A stretch of 42,698 nt of DNA from Sulfurivermis sp040755915 (GTDB taxonomy: Bacteria > Pseudomonadota > Gammaproteobacteria > Thiohalomonadales > Thiohalomonadaceae). The translations under genes and the position numbers were made by a program. Within the stretch, counting starts at the first letter, position 1. Each line of letters begins with the position of its first letter. The stretch covers positions 1-42,698 of the forward strand of contig JBFLWM010000014.1 of the NCBI GenBank assembly GCA_040755915.1, given 5' to 3'. The notes under the pieces were generated by a model. It was not told where the DNA came from. It saw only the letters and a list, made by a program, of their open reading frames with translations, and did not search any database. Shown here piece by piece: positions 1 to 6,630 of the stretch.

Positions 1-136
1 ACCGCCAATCGCAGCCACCCCTGTCGCGAATACCATTCGCTCCTACAAAAGGCACAACCCGCGTAGGAGCGGATGGCATCCGCGATACACCGCCAATCGC
101 AGCCACCCCTGTCGCGCATACCATTCGCTCCTACAG
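1..136. repeat. REP-like palindromes in a tandem repeat of about 88 bp
   Basis: Positions 1-28 recur at 89-116, giving a repeat period of 88 bp. Each unit holds a REP-like arm built on GTAGGAGCG...CGCGA. Reverse-oriented copies sit at 23-47 and 111-136 and a forward copy at 63-88, so neighbouring copies can fold into a hairpin. The same motif and its flank (GCGATACA then CGCCAA) recur near 39955-40020. The repeat lies just past the 3' end of the histidine kinase operon, as REP/BIME elements usually do. The left part may be cut by the window edge. Confidence 0.75.
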
Positions 137-156
137 AGGCACGACCGCGTCGAACC

Positions 157-1536
157 TTATCCAACCGGCAAGCACACCTCGGCCAGCAGGCCGCCCTGCG
201 GCGCCGCGCCCAACCGCACCTCGCCGCCGTGCATCTCGGCGATGCGCAGCACGATGGACAGGCCCAGCCCGCAGCCCTGGGCATCATGACCGAGGCCACG
301 ATGGAAACGCTCGAACACCCGCTGCCGCTCGGCGGCGGGAATCCCCGGCCCGCTGTCGGCCACGGCGACGACGGCGTGCCGCCCCTCGCGGCGCAGGCTG
401 ACCTCCACCTGGCCGCCGGACGGCGTATAGCGCACGGCGTTGTCGATGAGATTGCGCACCAGCACCAGCAGGGCCAGCGGATTGCCCTGTACGTCGAGCG
501 CCTCGGCGGCCCCCAGACCGAGATCGATCTGCTTGCCGACCGCCAGCGGCATGCACAGGCCGATGGCCTCCTCCGCCAGTGCGCGCAGCGCCACCGTCAT
601 GACTTCGCCCGGTCCCTGCTCCGGATCGAGACGCGCCAGCGTAAGCAGCTGTTCCACCAGGTGACTGGCGCGATCCACGCCACTCAGGATCGCCGTGAGG
701 GCGCGGCGGCGATCCTCATCGTCTTTGGCGCGCAGCGCCACCTGCGCCTGGGTCTTCAGGCTGGCCAGCGGCGTGCGCAATTCATGGGCGGCATCGGCGG
801 TGAAACGGCGTTCGCGGGCAAAGGCCTCTTCCAGCCGCGCCAGCAGGTCATTCAGCGCGGTGACCAGCGGCTGCACCTCCCGCGGAACACGGGTGTCGCG
901 GCCAAAGCGATCCAGCTGGGTGGCGGAACGCTGCTCCACTTCACCTGCCAGCTGCCGCAGCGGCCTCAGGCCACGGCCGATCCCCCCCCAGATGGCGAAC
1001 ACCAGAATCGGCAGGGCCAGGATGATGGGAACCAGGACCTGCTCGGTGATTTCATTGATCATGGGTTCGCGCACGGCATGGCGCTCCACCACCTGCACCA
1101 TCAGGTCGGGCTCCGCCACGTGCATGGCGTAACTGCGCCACGCCCCGCCCGCATCGGCGATGTCCGCAAATCCTGCCCGCTGCGGCCGCTCTGACGGTGG
1201 ACTGCCGGAGGATTGCAGGAAGGGCCGGCCCCGCAGCCAGATGCGGAACTCCAGTTTGGCAGCATATTTCTGATCGAAGAACAGCTTCTCCAGCTCCGCG
1301 ACCTCTTCCTGCAGATCATGCGCCGTGGGCTTTGGCTTCACGCCGCCGGTTGCCGGTTCCTCCAGCTCATGCAGCACCATGCCGGCCAGCACATGACCGG
1401 CCCGCGCCAGGTGGGCGTCGTAGACCTCCTCCGCCTCGTGCGCCGTCTTCCACCAGGTGACATACACAATGCCGAGCCACATCACCAGAAAGATGGCCAT
1501 CAGCAACGACAGCAGGCGCAGCCGTATCGAATTCAT
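157..1536 (-). CDS. QseC/PmrB-type sensor histidine kinase
   Basis: Inner-membrane histidine kinase that should autophosphorylate and pass phosphate to the response regulator encoded just upstream. It has TM1 at about residues 5-28, a periplasmic loop of about 140 residues, and TM2 at about 168-187, followed by a HAMP-like linker. The H-box FTADAAHELRTPL carries phospho-acceptor His251. The N-box NLIDNAVRYTP (Asn366) and the glycine boxes DSGPGIP and GLGLS complete the ATPase domain. At 459 residues it has the usual QseC-like length. Its ATG overlaps the regulator's stop (ATGA), so translation is probably coupled. The periplasmic sensor shows no motif that reveals the ligand. It is the last gene of the thermostable-hemolysin operon. 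Confidence 0.93.
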   Translation of the reverse strand: MNSIRLRLLSLLMAIFLVMWLGIVYVTWWKTAHEAEEVYDAHLARAGHVLAGMVLHELEEPATGGVKPKPTAHDLQEEVAELEKLFFDQKYAAKLEFRIWLRGRPFLQSSGSPPSERPQRAGFADIADAGGAWRSYAMHVAEPDLMVQVVERHAVREPMINEITEQVLVPIILALPILVFAIWGGIGRGLRPLRQLAGEVEQRSATQLDRFGRDTRVPREVQPLVTALNDLLARLEEAFARERRFTADAAHELRTPLASLKTQAQVALRAKDDEDRRRALTAILSGVDRASHLVEQLLTLARLDPEQGPGEVMTVALRALAEEAIGLCMPLAVGKQIDLGLGAAEALDVQGNPLALLVLVRNLIDNAVRYTPSGGQVEVSLRREGRHAVVAVADSGPGIPAAERQRVFERFHRGLGHDAQGCGLGLSIVLRIAEMHGGEVRLGAAPQGGLLAEVCLPVG

Positions 1537-2189
1537 TTCAGCACCATGTAGCCGACGCCGCGCACGGTGCGGATCAAGTCTGCCCCCAGCTTCTTGCGCA
1601 GGTGATGGATATAGACTTCCAGCGTGTTGCTCTCCACTTCCATGTCCCAGCCGTACAGCGCCTCCTCCAGCCGGCTGCGCGACAGCGCCTCACCGGCATG
1701 CTGCAACAGCAGATGCAGCAGGGCGAATTCGCGCGCCGGCAGTTCCACCGGCTCGCCGTTGCAGGTAAGGGTATGGGCGGCGGGGTCGAGCACCAGCGCA
1801 CCGTGCTCGATGGCGGTGGTGGCGCGGCCGCTGCGGCGGCGCGCCAGGGCACGCAGGCGCGCCGCCAGCTCGTCGATGTCGAAGGGCTTGGTGAGATAGT
1901 CGTCGGCGCCGGCGTCCAGTCCCTGCACCCGATCGGCCACGGCATCATAGGCCGTGAGGATCAGCACCGGCGTGTCGTTGCCGTCGCGGCGCAGGCGCTT
2001 GAGCACCTCCATGCCGGGGAGGCGCGGCAGACCAAGGTCGAGCACGATGAGGTCGAAGCGATCCGAGGCACAGGCCTGCACCGCCGCCTCGCCGTCGCGC
2101 ACCCAGTCCACGGCATACCCCTCCTGGCGCAGGCCGGCACCGATGCCGTCGCCCAGGAGGGGATCGTCTTCAACCAGCAGCAATCGCAT
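1533..2189 (-). CDS. PmrA/QseB-like OmpR-family response regulator
   Basis: Two-domain transcription factor of 218 residues. The receiver domain has the acidic pair Asp8/Asp9, phospho-acceptor Asp51 (VLDLGLP) and Lys101 (LTKPF). The C-terminal winged helix has a recognition helix SNTLEVYIHHLRKKLG, which resembles PmrA/QseB subfamily members that bind paired TTAA-containing hexamers. Such a site is present upstream of this operon at 6548-6564. The gene begins 6 nt after the TPR-protein stop with a poor Shine-Dalgarno sequence, so coupling is likely. The subfamily is clear; whether the true orthologue is QseB or PmrA is not decidable here. Confidence 0.94.
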   Translation of the reverse strand: MRLLLVEDDPLLGDGIGAGLRQEGYAVDWVRDGEAAVQACASDRFDLIVLDLGLPRLPGMEVLKRLRRDGNDTPVLILTAYDAVADRVQGLDAGADDYLTKPFDIDELAARLRALARRRSGRATTAIEHGALVLDPAAHTLTCNGEPVELPAREFALLHLLLQHAGEALSRSRLEEALYGWDMEVESNTLEVYIHHLRKKLGADLIRTVRGVGYMVLK

Positions 2190-2195
2190 AGAGGA

Positions 2196-2846
2196 TCAGT
2201 AGATCGGTTCGTTCATCTTCTTCCTGGCCAGGTCGATCGCCGCCATGACCTCCTTGCGCCGTCCCGCGTCGGCGACCTCGCGCCCCGGCCGCGGCGCCGC
2301 CGCCAGCGCCTTCTCCAGCGCGGCGAGGGCCTTCTTGTAGTCGTGCTCGGCGATGAGGAAATCGCCGTAGAAGTAGTTGGGGTCCATGCCGTCGGGATTC
2401 ATCTGCAGCGCCTTTTCCAGATAGGCGCGTGCCTTGTCGTCGTCGCCGAAACCGATGGGCCAGCCGGGCACCTGATAATAGAGGCTGCCCAGCGAGGTGT
2501 ACACCGATCCCTGCAGGGCTGCAGCATCGATCTGCTCGGCCTTGAGCAGCAGGTCGCGCGCCTCGGTCACCAGACTGAGCGCACCGAGGCCGCCCTTGGC
2601 GCCGGCATAGCTGGACAGCACGATGGCCTGCCAGATGAGCGGTTCGGCGCGGTTCGGCATGGCGGCGCTGACGGCCTTGGCACGTTCGGCCAGGTCGGCC
2701 AGTGCCTTCTCCTTCGCATCGCCCTGCAGGGTGAAGTTGGCGCTGTCCCAGTCGCGGATCAGTTGCACCAGTTGCGCGTCCCCGGCGGCGTGGGCCTGCA
2801 TGGCACCGAGGCACAGCAGCAGAACCATGAACAGTTTCTTCAGCAT
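2196..2846 (-). CDS. Secreted TPR-like protein (TRAP TatT-like) of the hemolysin operon
   Basis: A 216-residue exported protein. Residues 1-21 form a signal peptide (MLKKLFMVLLLCLGAMQAHA). The mature part is helical with TPR-like stretches, most clearly KARAYLEKALQMNPDGMDPNYFYGDFLIAEHDYKKALAALEK-type repeats around 135-185, and an aromatic YTSLGSLYYQVPGWPIGFG segment before them. It resembles the TatT family of periplasmic TPR proteins, which bind hydrophobic or small ligands. It lies between the SDR gene (26-nt gap) and the response regulator (6-nt gap). Inference: it may handle the operon's product in the periplasm or present a signal to the kinase. Exact function unknown. Confidence 0.82.
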   Translation of the reverse strand: MLKKLFMVLLLCLGAMQAHAAGDAQLVQLIRDWDSANFTLQGDAKEKALADLAERAKAVSAAMPNRAEPLIWQAIVLSSYAGAKGGLGALSLVTEARDLLLKAEQIDAAALQGSVYTSLGSLYYQVPGWPIGFGDDDKARAYLEKALQMNPDGMDPNYFYGDFLIAEHDYKKALAALEKALAAAPRPGREVADAGRRKEVMAAIDLARKKMNEPIY

Positions 2847-2872
2847 GATGGCGTTCTCCTTGTGGCGTGTTT

Positions 2873-3670
2873 TCAGCTTTGCGCGTAGCGGCGCATGACG
2901 GCGTTCTGGCCGCGCAGGGCGCGATCCACCAGGCGCGGCAGCAGTGCATTGAGGCGGGCGAAGAAGGATTCCGGGAAACCGACATAGGCCTCGTCGCGAT
3001 CCTGCTGCAACGCACGCACCACGGCCTGCGCCACCACCTCGGGCGGATCCATGTTCATCTTCACCTCGCGCGCCATGGCCATCACCGTGCCGTTGTTGAT
3101 GGCGGTTCGGGCGGCACGCGGCGCGACATAGGTGACGCCGACGCCGCTGCCGTCCAGCTCGCGGCGCAGCGCCTCGGAAAAGCCGCGCAGACCGAACTTG
3201 CTGGCCGAATAGCTGGTGAAGCAGGCAAAGCCGATGGTGCCGAAGGTGGAGCCGATGTTGACCACGCGCCCCTCGCCCTGCGCCAGCAGGTGCGGCAACA
3301 CCTCCCGCGTCAGCAGCATCGGGCCGAGCAGGTTGGTCTGCACGATGCGTTCGATGGTGGCCGGGTCCTGCTCGGCGAACAGGGTGAACTCCAGCGCGCC
3401 GGCGTTGTTGATCAGCACGTCGATGCCGCCCAGTTGCGCGCGCGCCGACTCGACCATCTCACGGCGCTGGGCGGCATCGGTGATATCACCTTCGACGACA
3501 TGGGCCTGGGCCGGCATGCTGCGCAGGCGGCGCGCCACCGTATCGAGGGCATCACGGCGGCGGCCGGCCAGGGCCAGGCGCGCGCCGCGCGCGGCGAGAG
3601 ATTCGGCGATGGCGGCGCCGAGGCCGCCGCTGGCGCCGGTCAGCAGGATGCGACAGCCTTCGAGATTCAT
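2873..3670 (-). CDS. Short-chain dehydrogenase/reductase of the hemolysin operon
   Basis: Classical SDR of 265 residues. It has the nucleotide-binding motif TGASGGLG (11-18), the NNAG motif (88-91), catalytic Ser141, and the YxxxK pair Tyr154/Lys158. Arg37-Arg39 after strand 2 favours NADP(H). The C-terminal part (EAYVGFPESFFARLNALLPRLVDRAL) is amphipathic, as in SDRs acting on lipid or long-chain carbonyl substrates. The substrate cannot be read from the sequence. Its start overlaps the stop of the upstream HDO-like gene by 4 nt, so co-translation is likely. In this context it probably reduces or oxidises an intermediate made by the ligase and HDO-like proteins. Confidence 0.93.
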   Translation of the reverse strand: MNLEGCRILLTGASGGLGAAIAESLAARGARLALAGRRRDALDTVARRLRSMPAQAHVVEGDITDAAQRREMVESARAQLGGIDVLINNAGALEFTLFAEQDPATIERIVQTNLLGPMLLTREVLPHLLAQGEGRVVNIGSTFGTIGFACFTSYSASKFGLRGFSEALRRELDGSGVGVTYVAPRAARTAINNGTVMAMAREVKMNMDPPEVVAQAVVRALQQDRDEAYVGFPESFFARLNALLPRLVDRALRGQNAVMRRYAQS

Positions 3671-4335
3671 GCGGCCTCCTTGCGCGGTGCGTGCGGCAGG
3701 TTGCGGAAGATGTCGCCGTACAGGCGGTACATGGCGCGGGCACAGTGGATCACCGCGGCGCGATCATCGGGGTCGTCCAGCCGGTCCATCAGTTCCTCGT
3801 AAAAACCGACGTGGCTCTTGTCCAGCTCGCCGTGCGAGGTGAGATAGGAGAAGCACTTGTCGGACAGGCCGAGCGACTGCTTGATCGCTGCTGCGGCATT
3901 GAGCGCCAGCGCCACGCTGGTCCCTTCCAGCACCAGCACCATGCCGAAGAAGCCGACCGGGTTGCGGCGCATCACCGTGTCGTAGGCGTAGGCCACCATC
4001 ACGTCGGTGGCGTGGGACGCCTGGCCGTGACGCACGGCATTGTCGTCGCCGCCGGCATGACGGATATCGTTGAGGATCCACTCGTGATGGCCCTTCTCCT
4101 CGTCGATGTAATGGGCAATCGCCTCGCGCAGCCACTCCAGCCGTTCCGGCAGGCGCGCGCCGCAGGCCATCAGCAGCGGCACCGTGTGTTTGACGTGGTG
4201 ATAGGCCTCGGCGAGGAAGGCCAGATAGCTGTCGTGCGACACCGCACCGCGCAGGGCGTCGTTGATCAGCGGAATGGCCAGCAGTTCGTTGCGCTCGTTT
4301 TCAGTGGCGCTCACCAGTTGTTGGAAGAAGCTCAT
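3667..4335 (-). CDS. TenA/haem-oxygenase-like (HDO-type) redox protein
   Basis: A 222-residue all-helical protein of the TenA/PqqC/haem-oxygenase-like fold (iron-containing redox enzyme type). Candidate metal ligands have the spacing seen in haem-oxygenase-like di-iron oxidases such as UndA and CADD: Glu43 and His46/47, Glu80-x2-His83, Glu137 (LVLEGTS), and His168-x3-Asp172-x2-His175 (SHGELDKSH). These enzymes use O2 on amino- or fatty-acid-like substrates. The start at 4335 is chosen because a strong AAGGAGGT lies 8 nt upstream; longer readings run out of frame into the ligase gene. It overlaps the ligase stop and the SDR start by 4 nt each. Fold assignment is good; di-iron chemistry is inferred. 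Confidence 0.85.
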   Translation of the reverse strand: MSFFQQLVSATENERNELLAIPLINDALRGAVSHDSYLAFLAEAYHHVKHTVPLLMACGARLPERLEWLREAIAHYIDEEKGHHEWILNDIRHAGGDDNAVRHGQASHATDVMVAYAYDTVMRRNPVGFFGMVLVLEGTSVALALNAAAAIKQSLGLSDKCFSYLTSHGELDKSHVGFYEELMDRLDDPDDRAAVIHCARAMYRLYGDIFRNLPHAPRKEAA

Positions 4336-5825
4336 GCCGTTACCTCCTTGGCAGTGGTTGCATAAAGGGCGTCGAGACGGGCGCCATAGGCGTCCAGGAT
4401 GGCCTGCCGGCGCGGCCGCCCGTTGGCGGTGGCCTGGCCGTTGGCCGGGGTGAAAGGCGTTGCCGCGCGCAGCCAGCGCCGGATGCGGGCGTAGTCGGGC
4501 AGCTCGGCGTTGGCCGCGGCGATGGCGGCGTCGATTTCGCTGTCGGATGCAGCGGAGGCGATCACGGCGGCATTCCACGGCCGCGCCTCGCCGAACACCG
4601 CCGCCTGCGGAATGGCGCGGTGGCGCGTCAGCTCCGCCTCCACCCATTCCGGCGCGACGTTGCGGCCGAAGGCGGTGATGAACATGTTCTTCTTGCGCCC
4701 GGTGAGGTGGAGGAAGCCGTCGGCATCCAGGTAGCCGAGGTCGCCGCTGTCCCACAGGCCGTCACCGGCGGGCTCGCCGCCGCCGAGATAACCGAGGAAG
4801 CCGGCGCCGCCGATGCGTATCTCGCCGTCGGCGGCGAATTCCAGTTGTACATGGGGCAAAGGCTTGCCCACCGCGCCGAGACGGTTGGCGCCGGCGCTGT
4901 TGACCGCCACCACCGAGGCACACTCGCTGAGGCCGTAGCCCTGATACACCGGCAGGCCGCAGCCGTCCGCTTCCTCCAGCAGGCGCGGCGACACGGCGGC
5001 GCCGCCCACCGCCAGATAGCGCATGTCGGTCAGCGGCGGGAGGCCGGCGGCGAGCACGGCCAGCAGGCCCTGCAGCTGCACCGGCACCAGGATCGCGCTG
5101 TTGGCGCGCTGCTCGCGCAGGGCGGCATACAGGCGGCGCGGGTCCAGGCCGCTGGCACCGGCGAGGCCGACCTCGGCCAGCGGTGCGAGCACGCTGCAGG
5201 CACCGAGCAGCAGCGGCGCATACAGGCCGCCGATGTTTTCCAGCAGGGTCGGCAGGGGCAGGCAGGCGAGATGGCGATCGCCGGCCCGGGCGCCGCTGAC
5301 CTCGGCCAGCGAGGCGGCCACTGCATCCATCGCGGCCTGCGCCAGACACACGCCCTTGGGCTGACCGGTGGTGCCGGAGGTGTAGGTGATCTTGGCGGTG
5401 CCGGCCGGCAGTGCCGGGGCATCCGGCACCTTACGGGTGAGCAGATGCAGATCACGCCCGGCCACATTGAAGGGTTGTTTGCGTTCCCACGGCAGCAACG
5501 CCCCCATGACGGCGTCTTCGCACAGCACCGCATCGGCGCCGCTGCTCTCCAGGGCGTGGCGCAGCTGCGCGGGTGAAAAGAAGGACGGCAGCGGCAGCAG
5601 TACCACGCCGGCACGCTGCGCCGCCAGGTCGATCACCGCCCAGGCCGGCGCATTGTCCAGTGCCAGACCGAGGACACGGACACCGGCCTGACGCAGCTGC
5701 GCGGCGGCGACCTCCACCCGCCGCGCCAGGGTGGCGTAGTCCAGCGTCACGCCACCGCCCTGCACCGCCGGGGCGGTCGGCGTCTGCACGGCGTGACGTG
5801 CCACGGCGGCGAGCACCGCGCTCAT
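4332..5825 (-). CDS. AMP-binding acyl/aryl ligase of the hemolysin operon
   Basis: ANL-superfamily adenylating enzyme of 497 residues, which would activate a carboxylate as acyl-AMP for transfer to CoA or another acceptor. The P-loop-like YTSGTTGQPKG is at 148-158. The YGLSE motif, DSGDLGYLDADG and the hinge region TGRKKNMF are all present. The usual catalytic lysine of the C-terminal domain (GK-x-R context) is not evident: the local sequence is NGQATANGRPRR (ending at 473). This may lower adenylation or mark a divergent subfamily. The start at 5825 gives the familiar N-terminus and overlaps the hemolysin-family stop by 4 nt. The substrate is unknown; a fatty or aromatic acid is plausible. 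Confidence 0.92.
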   Translation of the reverse strand: MSAVLAAVARHAVQTPTAPAVQGGGVTLDYATLARRVEVAAAQLRQAGVRVLGLALDNAPAWAVIDLAAQRAGVVLLPLPSFFSPAQLRHALESSGADAVLCEDAVMGALLPWERKQPFNVAGRDLHLLTRKVPDAPALPAGTAKITYTSGTTGQPKGVCLAQAAMDAVAASLAEVSGARAGDRHLACLPLPTLLENIGGLYAPLLLGACSVLAPLAEVGLAGASGLDPRRLYAALREQRANSAILVPVQLQGLLAVLAAGLPPLTDMRYLAVGGAAVSPRLLEEADGCGLPVYQGYGLSECASVVAVNSAGANRLGAVGKPLPHVQLEFAADGEIRIGGAGFLGYLGGGEPAGDGLWDSGDLGYLDADGFLHLTGRKKNMFITAFGRNVAPEWVEAELTRHRAIPQAAVFGEARPWNAAVIASAASDSEIDAAIAAANAELPDYARIRRWLRAATPFTPANGQATANGRPRRQAILDAYGARLDALYATTAKEVTA

Positions 5826-6505
5826 CGCCAGGCACCCGCCAGGCGGCCATCGGCCAGCGACTGCTCCCACAGGCCGCGCAGCAGGGCACAGGCCTGCTCC
5901 AGCTGCATGGCCTGCTGCAGGCGCTCGAAGCCCTGCGCCACGTCGCCGGCCAGGACCACCGGCTTGCTGTCGTAGTAGCTCCCCCAGCGCGCGCGCGCCG
6001 CGCCCAGGCGCGCGCCGTCTGCCTGCGCCAGCTCGGTCAGGTCGATGCCGACATGGGCAAAGGCGTTGCGCAGCGCCGGCACCGCGGTGAGGGCCACCCA
6101 CTCCACCCCGGCACCGCGCAGGAAGGCATTCAGCGCCACGATCATCCAGCGCGCCGCGCCGGCGTGGGCCACCGCCAGGTTGCCCAGCTCCACCACCCGC
6201 TCGCGCCGCACCGCGCAGCCGCCGCGGCTGTGGATGACCTGCTCCACCGGTGCATCGAGGTACTGTTCCAGGAACAGCGTCTGCTGCGCCGCGCTGCGCA
6301 CGCCCATCACCGCCAGCGGTTCACCGGCCGCGCTGCGCAGGGCGATGAGCAGCGGCATGAATTCGCGCACATCGGCGCCGTAGGCGCGGGCGTAGGTGTC
6401 GTGGACGAAGGCCTCCAGTTCGGCCCGTCCGCCGGCGCCGGCCGGCAGCAGCTCCAGATGTGCCCCGTGGGGATTCAGTTCGGTTACCGGGATGCCCATG
6501 TCCAT
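5822..6505 (-). CDS. Thermostable-hemolysin-family protein (GNAT/AHL-synthase-like)
   Basis: A 227-residue cytosolic-looking protein of the thermostable hemolysin family, named after Vibrio delta-VPH. No signal peptide is visible. Family hallmarks are the FVHDTYARAYGADVREFMPLLIAL segment (about 33-56), the central EQYLDAPVEQVI, and VELGNLAVAH (about 105-114). The N-terminal part resembles GNAT/autoinducer-synthase-like acyltransferases, so an acyl-transfer role beside an acyl-activating ligase is plausible (inference). It is the first gene of the seven-gene operon, with a GGGAGGGAAT Shine-Dalgarno region before the ATG. The name does not prove haemolysis. Confidence 0.85.
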   Translation of the reverse strand: MDMGIPVTELNPHGAHLELLPAGAGGRAELEAFVHDTYARAYGADVREFMPLLIALRSAAGEPLAVMGVRSAAQQTLFLEQYLDAPVEQVIHSRGGCAVRRERVVELGNLAVAHAGAARWMIVALNAFLRGAGVEWVALTAVPALRNAFAHVGIDLTELAQADGARLGAARARWGSYYDSKPVVLAGDVAQGFERLQQAMQLEQACALLRGLWEQSLADGRLAGAWR

Positions 6506-6530
6506 TCCCTCCCATTGCAGTGTGGGGAAT

Positions 6531-6564
6531 AGCGTAGGGGGGGGCGGCTTAAGGTTTCCTTAAA
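6531..6564 (-). promoter_or_regulatory. PmrA/QseB-type box and candidate -10 of the hemolysin operon
   Basis: On the minus strand, TTTAAG-GAAAC-CTTAAG (6564 to 6548) fits the PmrA-family consensus YTTAAK-N5-YTTAAK at every defined position. It ends 42 nt before the hemolysin-family ATG. A weak -10 (TACGCT, 6536-6531) follows 11 nt later, so the box would cover the -35 region, as in PmrA-activated promoters. The other flanking gene reads into this gap with its 3' end, so only the hemolysin operon can be the target. Its own response regulator is of the matching subfamily. Confidence 0.7.
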
Positions 6565-6595
6565 CGCCGCAAGGGAATTGTGTGACCGGGCGCAC

Positions 6596-6623
6596 ACGGC
6601 GCGACGGTCACCCGTCGCGCCGT
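6596..6623 (-). terminator. GC-rich hairpin after the GGDEF-EAL gene
   Basis: A perfect 12-bp stem (6596-6607 with 6612-6623) with a 4-nt loop begins 7 nt after the stop of the GGDEF-EAL reading frame. There is no U-tract, so it may be a stability hairpin or a weak terminator that insulates the hemolysin operon. Confidence 0.4.
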
Positions 6624-6630
6624 CACGGCC

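Noticed and set aside
1602..2888. Long plus-strand open frame of 428 codons opposite the response regulator and TPR protein
   Set aside because: It is antisense to two clear genes, has a His/Gln-rich composition typical of the opposite frame in GC-rich DNA, and shows no domain.
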